Source: Dysgonomonas mossii DSM 22836 (GTDB lineage Bacteria > Bacteroidota > Bacteroidia > Bacteroidales > Dysgonomonadaceae). Taken from it: a stretch of 64,000 bases of DNA. Every line of letters starts with the position of its first letter. The stretch's first letter is position 1. Of the stretch, positions 55,983-64,000 are shown in pieces. The position numbers and the translations under genes were made by a program. The notes beneath the pieces were generated by a model, which ran no database searches, was not told the DNA's origin, and was given only the letters and a program-made list of their open reading frames with translations. Location of the stretch: assembly GCF_000213575.1 (NCBI RefSeq), contig NZ_GL892009.1, positions 62,001-126,000 on the forward strand, given 5' to 3'.

Positions 55983-57200
55983 TTAACTTGCATTTTCTAT
56001 TATTTCTTTCACTGCTTCTTCATCGTATCCTGTAACCATAGCCACGACATCAGAGTATCTTATACAGCCTATTAGCCTCTCATTACAATCAACTACAGCC
56101 AAAGGGTATTTTTGATTTATAAACAATGGGAGCATATCCGATACGGAGTGATCTTCCATCACTTTTGGAATATCCATCAATATAGATTCCAATCCTTTTT
56201 CTCCGGAAGCAATTTTACGTTCAACATCTTTCTTTCTCACATAACCCTTAAACTTGTTATCCTCGCCTATAACAGCTACAAAACGCAAGGTATGGCGCTC
56301 CATCAACCTCAATGCCGATGCCAAACCATCCTTTCCTAACTGCACTTTTGCCCTAAAAGGCTCCATTATTGTAGATGCTGTTATAATTTTAGATAAATCA
56401 ACATTTCCGATAAAAGCTTTCACATAATCATCGGCTGGATTCATTAAGATATCCTCCGGACTACCTTGCTGAACGATCACTCCATCTTTCATAATAGCAA
56501 TAGTATTACCTAACTTTAAAGCCTCATCAAGGTCGTGTGTAATAAAGATGATGGTCTTTTTTAGTTTTTGTTGAATGTCCAACAGGTCATCTTGCATCTG
56601 TGATCTAATCAGCGGGTCTAATGCGCTAAAAGCTTCATCCATTAAGAGAATCTGGGAATCGGTTGCTATGGCTCGGGCAATTCCAACACGCTGCTGCATT
56701 CCGCCACTCAGTTGATAAGGGTATTCATTCTCATAGCCGGATAGACCAACAATTTTTATTATTTCTTTTGCTTTTTCATAACGCTCTTTAAGATTCATAT
56801 CCTGAATTTCGAGTCCAAAAGCAACATTGTCTATTATTGTTTTATGAGGCAGAAGTCCAAAATTCTGAAAAACCATTCCTACTTTTTTTCTACGAAGATT
56901 CAACAACTTAGATTTATTCATTTTTGTTATATCTTCTCCATCGATAAAAATACTTCCCGATGTTGGTACATTCAACATATTAAAACACCTCAGCAAGGAC
57001 GATTTTCCACTGCCCGACAAACCCATTACAACAAATATTTCGCTTTCTTTTATCGAAAGACTTACATTATTCACTGCAATTGTGCATTTTGTTCTTTGGT
57101 GAATTTCTTTTTTTGATTTTCCGCTTTTCAGCATTCTTAGAGCTTGTTTCTTGGCTGTTCCAAATATTAGAAACAAGTTCTTCATTTCTATTTTATTCAT
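55983..57200 (-). CDS. proV: Glycine betaine/proline ABC transporter ATPase with CBS pair
   Basis: 405 residues: ATPase with Walker A GLSGSGKSS, signature LSGGMQQRVG, Walker B ILLMDEAFSALD. A C-terminal tandem CBS module follows (about 280-400; RHTLRFVAVIGEDNKFKGYV, KYPLAVVDCNERLIGCIRYS), which in OpuA senses ionic strength. It follows a porin-like gene by 5 bp. Osmoprotectant uptake. Confidence 0.93.
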   Translation of the reverse strand: MNKIEMKNLFLIFGTAKKQALRMLKSGKSKKEIHQRTKCTIAVNNVSLSIKESEIFVVMGLSGSGKSSLLRCFNMLNVPTSGSIFIDGEDITKMNKSKLLNLRRKKVGMVFQNFGLLPHKTIIDNVAFGLEIQDMNLKERYEKAKEIIKIVGLSGYENEYPYQLSGGMQQRVGIARAIATDSQILLMDEAFSALDPLIRSQMQDDLLDIQQKLKKTIIFITHDLDEALKLGNTIAIMKDGVIVQQGSPEDILMNPADDYVKAFIGNVDLSKIITASTIMEPFRAKVQLGKDGLASALRLMERHTLRFVAVIGEDNKFKGYVRKKDVERKIASGEKGLESILMDIPKVMEDHSVSDMLPLFINQKYPLAVVDCNERLIGCIRYSDVVAMVTGYDEEAVKEIIENAS

Positions 57201-57205
57201 AATTA

Positions 57206-58375
57206 TTATTGATTAAAATAATATCCTATATTTATGTTAAAGCGACTATTCCATCTGGCATTTGCTTTCCCTTTGCCCAGGCCTTCTCCGAAGTTAGAGG
57301 ATAGCCACGGTTGATTTTTACCCAGAGCGAAATCAACATACGTATATATGGGCCCCATAGAGATAAGTGCTCCGGGAATAAGGTGTTGTGTATTAAAATA
57401 TTCTTTTTTATGTTTATCGACTATAGAGTAGTCTATGTATGGTTGTATATATTTTATAAATTTTCTGTTAATAGGTATCATATATGCTAATCCCACAACA
57501 TAAATATTTCCTTTAGCCGCCACATTATAAGCTGCACCATAAGCTGCCATCTGGAGGATGTCTAGTTTTTCTTTATTATCACCCTGAGCATTATAATTAT
57601 ATGAGATAAACTCTCCTTTAAAATTCCATTTACTATAATCAGCGACTACATGTAGTGCAGTACTAATTCCCCATTTTCGACTATTAAGTTCTTTATTATA
57701 TATACTTCCTAATTGCCCGGAAACGCCGAACTCGATATTTTCATTCAATTTATATCGGGCTCTTAAATTGAATTGATCCAATTCTCTGATATTTGCATCC
57801 ACCAAGGTATTTCCAACATAACCTGTAGTAGGAACGACAGCATAAGAATACCTACCATTACCAACTTCATTATCCAAAGTATTATCCGAGATAGAACCCC
57901 TTGGAGCTGCTTGTCTGAAATAAGCAAAATCAAAATGCCATTGACCTAATTGATGCGATAAGCCTATCCCTGTATTATACGTATCTTCCAGTCCCAGATA
58001 ATAGGGAATCTGAAACCACCACGAATGAGATGCAAAATCTCCTATTCCGAAAGGTTTTTGAAATACACCTCCTTTAATATATAGATTCTGATCTATTTGG
58101 TATCCGATATAACCATGATGTAAGAAGTGGGCTTTAGAATCGGGATAGAAACGGTATTGAAAGCTTAAATCAAATCCTGATTTATGGGCATCGGCTGACA
58201 AATACCACGTATCAAGTTTTATGTAGGTATTTAAAGTTTTATTACTTTTTTCATAATTTTCTACTGATGTGTTAAAACGAATTGCTCCACCCAATTTGAA
58301 AAAATCTTCTTTTTCTTGTGCTCTCAGAGAAGATACAAAAATGGTTATAGCGCAAATAAATAATATCCTTTTCAT
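57206..58375 (-). CDS. Porin-like outer-membrane beta-barrel protein of the betaine operon
   Basis: 389 residues; signal peptide about 1-19 (SSLRAQ), then short strands with aromatic girdles (FDLSFQYRFYPDSKAH, LYIKGGVFQKPFGIGDFASH, FNLRARYKLNENIEFGVSG), ending RFNINIGYYFNQ. It resembles phosphate-selective porin O/P-type barrels in Bacteroidetes. First gene of the four-gene unit, so it probably admits the osmolyte through the outer membrane; this is inferred from position. Confidence 0.7.
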   Translation of the reverse strand: MKRILFICAITIFVSSLRAQEKEDFFKLGGAIRFNTSVENYEKSNKTLNTYIKLDTWYLSADAHKSGFDLSFQYRFYPDSKAHFLHHGYIGYQIDQNLYIKGGVFQKPFGIGDFASHSWWFQIPYYLGLEDTYNTGIGLSHQLGQWHFDFAYFRQAAPRGSISDNTLDNEVGNGRYSYAVVPTTGYVGNTLVDANIRELDQFNLRARYKLNENIEFGVSGQLGSIYNKELNSRKWGISTALHVVADYSKWNFKGEFISYNYNAQGDNKEKLDILQMAAYGAAYNVAAKGNIYVVGLAYMIPINRKFIKYIQPYIDYSIVDKHKKEYFNTQHLIPGALISMGPIYTYVDFALGKNQPWLSSNFGEGLGKGKANARWNSRFNINIGYYFNQ

Positions 58376-58405
58376 TATCTGACGGATTGATCATAAGAAT
58401 ACCCT

Positions 58406-58422
58406 CTTTGAAATAATCAAAG
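58406..58422. promoter_or_regulatory. Inverted repeat upstream of the betaine operon (candidate operator)
   Basis: CTTTGA-AATAA-TCAAAG, 6-bp arms, starting 31 bp upstream of the porin-like gene's ATG. Size and position suit a dimeric regulator or overlap with the promoter. The rest of 58376-58863 holds no gene that I can see. Confidence 0.35.
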
Positions 58423-58863
58423 AAAATAATCATTTTTGAAATGCTATCTTGCAAAACAAAGGAACATAATGCTATTAGTTAGAAGTCAATTTTGAACGAC
58501 TCGATACTACATTATGCGATGATTAATAAATAGAATCCAGAGCATAGATACGACTGTATACCAAAAGAATTTCGGTCTTGATTTTATTAAATAGTCAACC
58601 CTAGATTATTAGAAGATTTTCTCCTAACTGGCCACAAAGTTAATAAAAAACTATAATTCAGGAAAGGATTTGTGTGAATAATCGAAAAATAAGTTTCATT
58701 TTGATAGAATAAATAGACAAATTTATAGAAATATTTTTCAGGAAAACAAAGAGAAATAAAGACACTTTTAAGTAGTTTTTATTTTATTGAAAACTATAAA
58801 TAAACAGAATTGGAAAAATATAAAATCTTACCAGTTTCGATATGTAAATATCTATATTTTAAG

Positions 58864-59112
58864 TTATTTATCCGAGTATAAACCTATACTGTTTCCTTCA
58901 CTATCAATGAATGTAGCAAAGTACCCTACACCTTAGGCTTCAATTTTTATTTTTAAGATAATTCTTTTCCCTCCGCTTTTCACTACATTTTCTAATGTTG
59001 TTTCGATACTTTCAAAAGAGAAACTTATCAAAACCCCATCTTTTGACGGATTGAAATTCGGAGCGTAAGATATAGCTCCGAGACGTCGGAGATGTTTCAC
59101 TCCGTTGAACAT
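58864..59112 (-). pseudogene. Decayed VOC (glyoxalase-like) gene fragment
   Basis: Minus-strand reading from 59112 gives a VOC-like C-terminal half: LGAISYAPNFNPSKDGVLIS, then a helix (ESIETTLENVVKSGGKRII), an in-frame TAA at 58933-58935, and on the same frame GVGYFATFIDSEGNSIGLYS ending at the TAA 58864-58866. The GYFATFIDSEGN ending is typical of VOC proteins. The N-terminal half is missing; an in-frame TGA lies upstream of the ATG. Truncation plus stop indicate a pseudogene. Confidence 0.75.
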
Positions 59113-59153
59113 GACGAGAATATTGAAATTACATTTAACTCACATCTTTCTCT

Positions 59154-59909
59154 TTAAATAGCTTTGTATTTGAATTCTTTAGCTAATACTCCATCATAGT
59201 ATTGTTTAATAGGATAGTTGTCAGCATCGTACTCGTATGTAATATCTTTGGTGTCAGTTCCAAACCTAGAGTCTAGTGTAGTAGCCTCAATAGCATTGTT
59301 ATGACCTAAAAAGTCGCTACACCATTTCATATTATTCATATGTAGTGTCCAAAACCAGAGGGGTAAACCTTCTATGCTGGAAAAGATAGACCTGTTCGTA
59401 TCAAAAGAGTAATCAATCACTATATCTTCTTTACCCGAAATTGAGTGAACTGAATATTTTACAAGATTATTGTGATTGTCGTACGAAAATACTTCCCATA
59501 AATTCCCATCTTCAAATGTTGTTTTACTCAATCTGCCTGAGTTATCCGTGTAAATCTTATTATATTCTGTTATTTTACGGAGCTGTTTACCGCTGCTTTT
59601 AACTTCTTCGGTTATGTAGTCGTTGTTATCATACATAAATTTTGAATTGTTAATAGCTTCTCCTCTATCTCTGTTTATAAGGCATTCGGCTAGTTTTTCA
59701 TTTTTGTCATATTTCAGAGTGAGTTCCCGAAAAATAATAGGACCTTTTTCTTCGATATGTATTAACTGATTCTTTGAATTATATTTCAGATTAACTACTT
59801 CTTTCGATTGTATAGAATTTATCTCTATAATCAACTTTTTTGTTTGGGCATCGATGCTAAAATTCAGACAAAGTAAGCTAAAGAGAACAAGGGCAAGAGT
59901 TTTTTTCAT
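59154..59909 (-). CDS. Secreted protein of unknown function with YD-like repeats
   Basis: 251 residues, signal peptide about 1-21 (LNFSIDAQ). The body is a series of short beta hairpins with YD/NK turns (LTLKYDKNEKLAECLINRDR, FMYDNNDYITEEVKSSGKQL, VFSYDNHNNLVKYSV, ITYEYDADNYPIKQYYDG), like the RHS/YD-type antiparallel sheets seen in many Bacteroidetes secreted proteins. No enzymatic motif seen. It stands alone between the VOC pseudogene and carB. Confidence 0.7.
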   Translation of the reverse strand: MKKTLALVLFSLLCLNFSIDAQTKKLIIEINSIQSKEVVNLKYNSKNQLIHIEEKGPIIFRELTLKYDKNEKLAECLINRDRGEAINNSKFMYDNNDYITEEVKSSGKQLRKITEYNKIYTDNSGRLSKTTFEDGNLWEVFSYDNHNNLVKYSVHSISGKEDIVIDYSFDTNRSIFSSIEGLPLWFWTLHMNNMKWCSDFLGHNNAIEATTLDSRFGTDTKDITYEYDADNYPIKQYYDGVLAKEFKYKAI

Positions 59910-60022
59910 ATATGTCAGATTCTAAAAAATAATATATTATGAACGGTAGTTTTAAAAGTTTAGTATTGGTTGTAAAACATTTATTTGTGTGATGATTCCT
60001 TTGAATGAAAAGACCAAAAAGA

Positions 60023-60049
60023 AATAGCCTGATTTTATCTCAGGCTATT
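60023..60049 (-). terminator. Terminator of the carAB operon
   Basis: AATAGCCTGA (60023-60032) pairs perfectly with TCAGGCTATT (60040-60049). On the minus strand a T-rich tract (TTTCTTTTT) follows. Lies 24 bp after the carB stop. Confidence 0.85.
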
Positions 60050-60073
60050 CTAATATTTGTCAATTCAGATCAA

Positions 60074-63000
60074 TTAATCGTATTCATTCCAAGCTTTAAT
60101 TTCAAGCTCATCTACATTCATCTTACAGAATGCCTGTATGAAAGCTGATGCAAGACGTGAATTGGTGAGCAATGGTACATTGAAATCTATAGCTGCACGA
60201 CGGATTTTGTAACCATTGTCAAGCTCACTGGTTGTAAAATTCTTAGGAATATTTACAACTAGGTCGATCTGCTTATTGTGTATCATTTCCAATGCATTTG
60301 GCTGTTGATTGTCATTTGGCCAAAATACCTGAGTTGCAGGAATTCCGTTTTCTACAAGGAAGCGTTGTGAACCTCCGGTTGCATATAATTCATATCCTTT
60401 TTGGTGTAGAAGTTTTGCTGCTTGAAGCAACTCTACTTTCGATTTAGCCGGGCCGGTTGAGAACAATACGGTTTTTTTCGGAATCTTATAACCTACAGAT
60501 AGCATTGATTTAAGCATGGCATCGTAGAAGTTATCTCCGATACAACCTACTTCTCCGGTCGAAGCCATATCCACTCCTAATACAGGGTCGGCCTTTTGCA
60601 GACGGGAGAAAGAGAACTGAGAAGCTTTGATTCCCACATAGTCAAGATCGAAATCATTCTTATTGGGTTTCTCTACTTTTTTGCCAAGCATCACCTGAGT
60701 AGCCAGTTCGATAAAGTTTATTTTCAAAACCTTAGATACAAAAGGGAAGGAGCGGGATGCTCGCAGGTTACATTCGATTACTTTAATCTCATTATCCTTC
60801 GCTAAGAACTGCATGTTGAAAGGTCCTGATATCTGTAACTCTTCAGCTACCTTGCGCGCTACTTTCTTTATGCGTCTTACTGTTTCTATATATAGTCGTT
60901 GAGCAGGGAATTGTATTGTCGCATCTCCCGAGTGAACTCCGGCAAACTCTACGTGTTCTGAGATTGCATACATTATGATTTCACCTTTGTTGGCTACAGC
61001 ATCTATCTCTATTTCCTTTGCATTTTCAACAAATTCACTCACTACTACCGGATGTTTCTTCGAAACTTCGGCAGCCAGTCCTAAGAAGTTCTCCAGTTCC
61101 TGATCGTTAGAGCATACATTCATCGCAGCACCTGACAGTACGTATGATGGACGGATCAGCACAGGATATCCAACTTCGTCAACAAAGCCTTTGATGTCTT
61201 GCAGGGATGTTAGTTCTTTCCAGCGAGGTTGATCTACACCTATGCGGTCGAGCATACTCGAGAACTTGTGGCGGTCTTCTGCATTATCGATGCTTTTAGC
61301 TGTAGTTCCCAATATGTTTACCTTAGCTGCGTCAAGGCGCATTGCAAGGTTGTTTGGAATCTGCCCACCCACCGAAAGTATTACTCCATGAGGATTTTCG
61401 AGTTCGATGATATCCATTACACGTTCAAATGTAAGCTCATCGAAGTACAGGCGATCACACATGTCATAGTCTGTAGAAACTGTTTCGGGGTTATAGTTGA
61501 TCATTACCGATCGATAACCTTCTTTGCGGATGCTTTGCAAAGCATTCACCGAGCACCAGTCAAACTCAACCGACGAACCGATGCGGTATGCACCTGAGCC
61601 CAGAACGATCACAGATTTGTGGTCTCCTAAGTATTTTACATCGTTTTCTCTACCATTGTATGTGATATACAGGTAGTTGGTTTGAGCAGGATACTCTGCT
61701 GCCAGTGTGTCTATTTGTTTTACACAAGGTACTATTCCGTTCTCTTTACGTATACGGCGCACATCGTGCTGAACCCTTTCTACTAGAGTTGGTTCTTTAC
61801 ATACAATCTTAGCTATTTGGAAATCAGAGAATCCCATTTTCTTCGATGTATGTAGTAACTCTAAAGGAAGAGACTGCACATCGTCATATTTTTCAAGCTC
61901 TTTAGAACACTGATATATGTATTTCAGTTTTTGTAAGAACCAGTTGTCGATTTTAGTCAGGTCATGGATCTGATCTACTGTATATCCTCTCTTGAAGGCT
62001 TCTTCGATGCAGAATATACGTTTGTCTGTCGGGTTTTTGAGAGACTCATCCAAATCATCCACTTCCAACGGCTTGTTAGCCGCAAATCCGTGCATGCCGA
62101 TATTAATCATACGAAGACCTTTCTGTATGGCTTCTTCGAATGTACGTCCTATTGCCATTATCTCACCTACAGACTTCATACTAGAGCCAATCTCCCTAGA
62201 TACTCCATGGAATTTACCTAAGTCCCAGCGAGGTATTTTTACTACAATGTAGTCGAGTGCAGGCTCGAAGAATGCACAAGTCGATTTTGTTACAGAGTTT
62301 TTCAATTCGAACAATCCATATCCCAAACCTAATTTTGCCGCAACAAAAGCCAGAGGATACCCTGTAGCCTTAGATGCAAGAGCAGAAGAACGGCTCAGAC
62401 GTGCATTTACTTCGATTACTCTGTAATCTTCCGATTCTGTATCGAAGGCAAACTGTACGTTACACTCTCCAACGATGCCTATATGTTTTACGATGCGGAT
62501 TGATAATTCACGAAGCTTGTGAAACTCATCATTCGTCAATGTTTGTGATGGTGCTACAACAATACTTTCGCCTGTATGGATTCCGAGCGGGTCGAAGTTT
62601 TCCATATTACAAACAGTCATACAGTTGCCGTACTTGTCACGAACCACTTCGTATTCGATCTCTTTCCACCCCTTGAGTGATTTCTCAACAAGAATTTGAG
62701 AAGAGTAGGAGAATGCCTTTTCAGCAAGAGCCCGTAGCTCTTGTTCATTGTCACAAAAACCCGAACCTAACCCACCTAAGGCATAAGCTGCACGGATGAT
62801 GATTGGATAACCTAAATCTTTAGCTGCCTTTACTGCATCTTCAATTGTGCCAACGGCGTGGCTCTTGATAGTTTTTACATCTATTTGATCTAGTTTCTTT
62901 ACAAACAATTCACGGTCTTCAGTATCCATGATAGCCTGTACCGGCGTTCCGAGAACTCGTAAATTGTATTTTTCAAGAATTCCTTCCTGAAAAAGCTGTA

Positions 63001-63298
63001 CTCCACAGTTCAGTGCTGTTTGTCCTCCAAAAGCTAACAGGATTCCATCCGGTTTTTCTTTTTTGATAACTTTCTCAACAAAGTATGGAGTAATAGGTAA
63101 GAAATATATTTTATCAGCACTCCCTTCCGAAGTTTGTACTGTTGCTATATTAGGGTTGATAAGTACAGTTTCAATTCCTTCCTCTTTCAATGCTTTCAGG
63201 GCTTGCGAACCGGAGTAGTCGAATTCTCCGGCCTCTCCAATTTTTAATGCACCCGAACCAAGGACTAATACTTTTTTTACGTCTATATTTATATCCAT
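60074..63298 (-). CDS. carB: Carbamoyl-phosphate synthase large subunit
   Basis: 1074 residues, the usual CarB length. Two homologous halves, each with a PreATP-grasp motif (VLVLGSGALKIGEAGEFDYS and VIVLGSGAYRIGSSVEFDWC) and an ATP-grasp domain. The C-terminal MGS-like allosteric domain (about 935-1074) contains LHQKGYELYATGGSQRFL. Uses ammonia from CarA, bicarbonate and two ATP to make carbamoyl phosphate for pyrimidines and arginine. 24 bp downstream of carA. Confidence 0.98.
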   Translation of the reverse strand: MDINIDVKKVLVLGSGALKIGEAGEFDYSGSQALKALKEEGIETVLINPNIATVQTSEGSADKIYFLPITPYFVEKVIKKEKPDGILLAFGGQTALNCGVQLFQEGILEKYNLRVLGTPVQAIMDTEDRELFVKKLDQIDVKTIKSHAVGTIEDAVKAAKDLGYPIIIRAAYALGGLGSGFCDNEQELRALAEKAFSYSSQILVEKSLKGWKEIEYEVVRDKYGNCMTVCNMENFDPLGIHTGESIVVAPSQTLTNDEFHKLRELSIRIVKHIGIVGECNVQFAFDTESEDYRVIEVNARLSRSSALASKATGYPLAFVAAKLGLGYGLFELKNSVTKSTCAFFEPALDYIVVKIPRWDLGKFHGVSREIGSSMKSVGEIMAIGRTFEEAIQKGLRMINIGMHGFAANKPLEVDDLDESLKNPTDKRIFCIEEAFKRGYTVDQIHDLTKIDNWFLQKLKYIYQCSKELEKYDDVQSLPLELLHTSKKMGFSDFQIAKIVCKEPTLVERVQHDVRRIRKENGIVPCVKQIDTLAAEYPAQTNYLYITYNGRENDVKYLGDHKSVIVLGSGAYRIGSSVEFDWCSVNALQSIRKEGYRSVMINYNPETVSTDYDMCDRLYFDELTFERVMDIIELENPHGVILSVGGQIPNNLAMRLDAAKVNILGTTAKSIDNAEDRHKFSSMLDRIGVDQPRWKELTSLQDIKGFVDEVGYPVLIRPSYVLSGAAMNVCSNDQELENFLGLAAEVSKKHPVVVSEFVENAKEIEIDAVANKGEIIMYAISEHVEFAGVHSGDATIQFPAQRLYIETVRRIKKVARKVAEELQISGPFNMQFLAKDNEIKVIECNLRASRSFPFVSKVLKINFIELATQVMLGKKVEKPNKNDFDLDYVGIKASQFSFSRLQKADPVLGVDMASTGEVGCIGDNFYDAMLKSMLSVGYKIPKKTVLFSTGPAKSKVELLQAAKLLHQKGYELYATGGSQRFLVENGIPATQVFWPNDNQQPNALEMIHNKQIDLVVNIPKNFTTSELDNGYKIRRAAIDFNVPLLTNSRLASAFIQAFCKMNVDELEIKAWNEYD

Positions 63299-63322
63299 TT
63301 AAGCTGCTTTTTATATAGTGGA

Positions 63323-64000
63323 TTATAATTTTTCAATAAATAAATCGAAAATAAAGGCTGTATCTGTTGGGCCGCTACATGCTTCAGGGTGAAACTGAGC
63401 CGAAAAGAATGGTTTAGTTTTATGCTTGATACCTTCGTTTGTTCCATCATTCAGATTGATAAATAAAGGTTCCCATTCTGCACTTAATGATGCATTCGCT
63501 ACCGCATAGCCATGGTTTTGTGAAGTGATGAAGCATTGAGTCGAGTCAACCATCTTAACCGGCTGATTGTGACTGCGATGTCCATACTTCAATTTATATA
63601 TCGTTGCTCCGCCTGCTTTAGAAAGTAGCTGGTTGCCCATACATATTCCGCAGATCGGTTTGCTTCCTTCCATTGCCTTACGAATATTCTTTACGGTTTC
63701 TTCACAAAAATCAGGGTTGCCGGGACCATTTGAGATAAACAATCCATCCCATTCCAACTGATTGAAGTCATAATCCCAAGGTACGCGTATAACTGTTACG
63801 TTTCTCTTTAGTAAGCTGCGTATGATATTATGTTTAACGCCACAGTCTACTAACACTACCTTTTTCTCTCCGTTGCCGTATGTCAGCACTTCTTTGCAAC
63901 TTGCTATCGCAACTTGGTTTTCGATATTCGGATCATAAAACTCAATTTCGTTTGCTCCCTTGAAAACGATTTTTCCTTTCATCGAACCTTTTTCGCGGAG
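63323..64000 (-). CDS. carA: Carbamoyl-phosphate synthase small subunit (5' part outside the window)
   Basis: Partial: 226 codons including the stop, reading on through the window edge (LREKGS precedes the internal ATG at 63982 in frame). It is the C-terminal class I glutaminase domain, with nucleophile Cys in PICGICMGNQLLSKAGG and the His/Glu of AQFHPEACSGPTDT. The usual GICLGHQ reads GICMGNQ here. Supplies ammonia to CarB. Confidence 0.95.
   Translation of the reverse strand, partial: LREKGSMKGKIVFKGANEIEFYDPNIENQVAIASCKEVLTYGNGEKKVVLVDCGVKHNIIRSLLKRNVTVIRVPWDYDFNQLEWDGLFISNGPGNPDFCEETVKNIRKAMEGSKPICGICMGNQLLSKAGGATIYKLKYGHRSHNQPVKMVDSTQCFITSQNHGYAVANASLSAEWEPLFINLNDGTNEGIKHKTKPFFSAQFHPEACSGPTDTAFIFDLFIEKL

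Noticed and set aside
1-64000. CRISPR arrays, IS elements, rRNA genes
   Set aside because: No regularly spaced repeats, transposase genes or rRNA segments were seen anywhere in the window.

Overview
The window comes from an AT-rich Bacteroidales chromosome, probably a Dysgonomonas or Porphyromonadaceae-like organism; the genus is inferred, not proven. The grounds are Mfa/FimA-type fimbrillins, a type IX secretion (T9SS) C-terminal signal, a UpxY-type capsule antiterminator, TonB/DUF4876/DUF6850-type genes, and the Bacteroidetes -7 promoter motif TAnnTTTG in front of several genes.

Layout. 1-8.6 kb (+): a fimbrial operon with a major fimbrillin, an Mfa2/FimB-type anchor, two accessory fimbrillins and a 1151-residue lectin-like adhesin carrying a T9SS-like C-terminus. 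8.9-12.5 kb (-): a housekeeping operon with a CBS/DUF21 membrane protein, tgt and an LptF/G permease. 12.6-13.4 kb: glyoxalase I-like gene and tRNA-Arg(UCU). 13.4-23.4 kb (-): an eight-gene operon with a TonB receptor, DUF4876 lipoprotein, DUF6850 barrel, ABC ATPase and permease, DUF4857-like protein, OB-fold lipoprotein and PepSY-TM protein, probably for metal or heme handling. Divergent from it are cydDC-like genes and a NimA-like flavoprotein (23.6-27.5 kb, +). 27.6-34.1 kb: an RND tripartite efflux operon (-) with a divergent AraC regulator.

34.4-51.8 kb (-): a complete Wzx/Wzy-type surface polysaccharide locus. It is headed by upxY, a WecA-like initiator, wza and wzc, then dTDP-sugar genes rfbA, rfbC and rfbB, two acetyltransferases, an epimerase, wzy, three related CgeB-like glycosyltransferases, wzx, and a Gfo/Idh plus TIM-barrel pair. 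Immediately upstream is the most striking structure in the window. A 191-bp segment (52009-52199) is bounded by perfect 23-bp inverted repeats and carries one good Bacteroidetes promoter. A tyrosine recombinase gene (52225-53433) lies 25 bp away. In the orientation sequenced the promoter points away from the polysaccharide genes, so the locus reads as phase OFF. Inversion would place the promoter directly upstream of upxY.

54.3-58.4 kb (-): glycine betaine/proline ABC transporter with an outer-membrane porin-like gene. 58.9-59.1 kb: a decayed VOC-family pseudogene. 59.2-59.9 kb: a secreted protein of unknown function. 60.1-64.0 kb (-): carB and the 3' part of carA, which runs off the window end.
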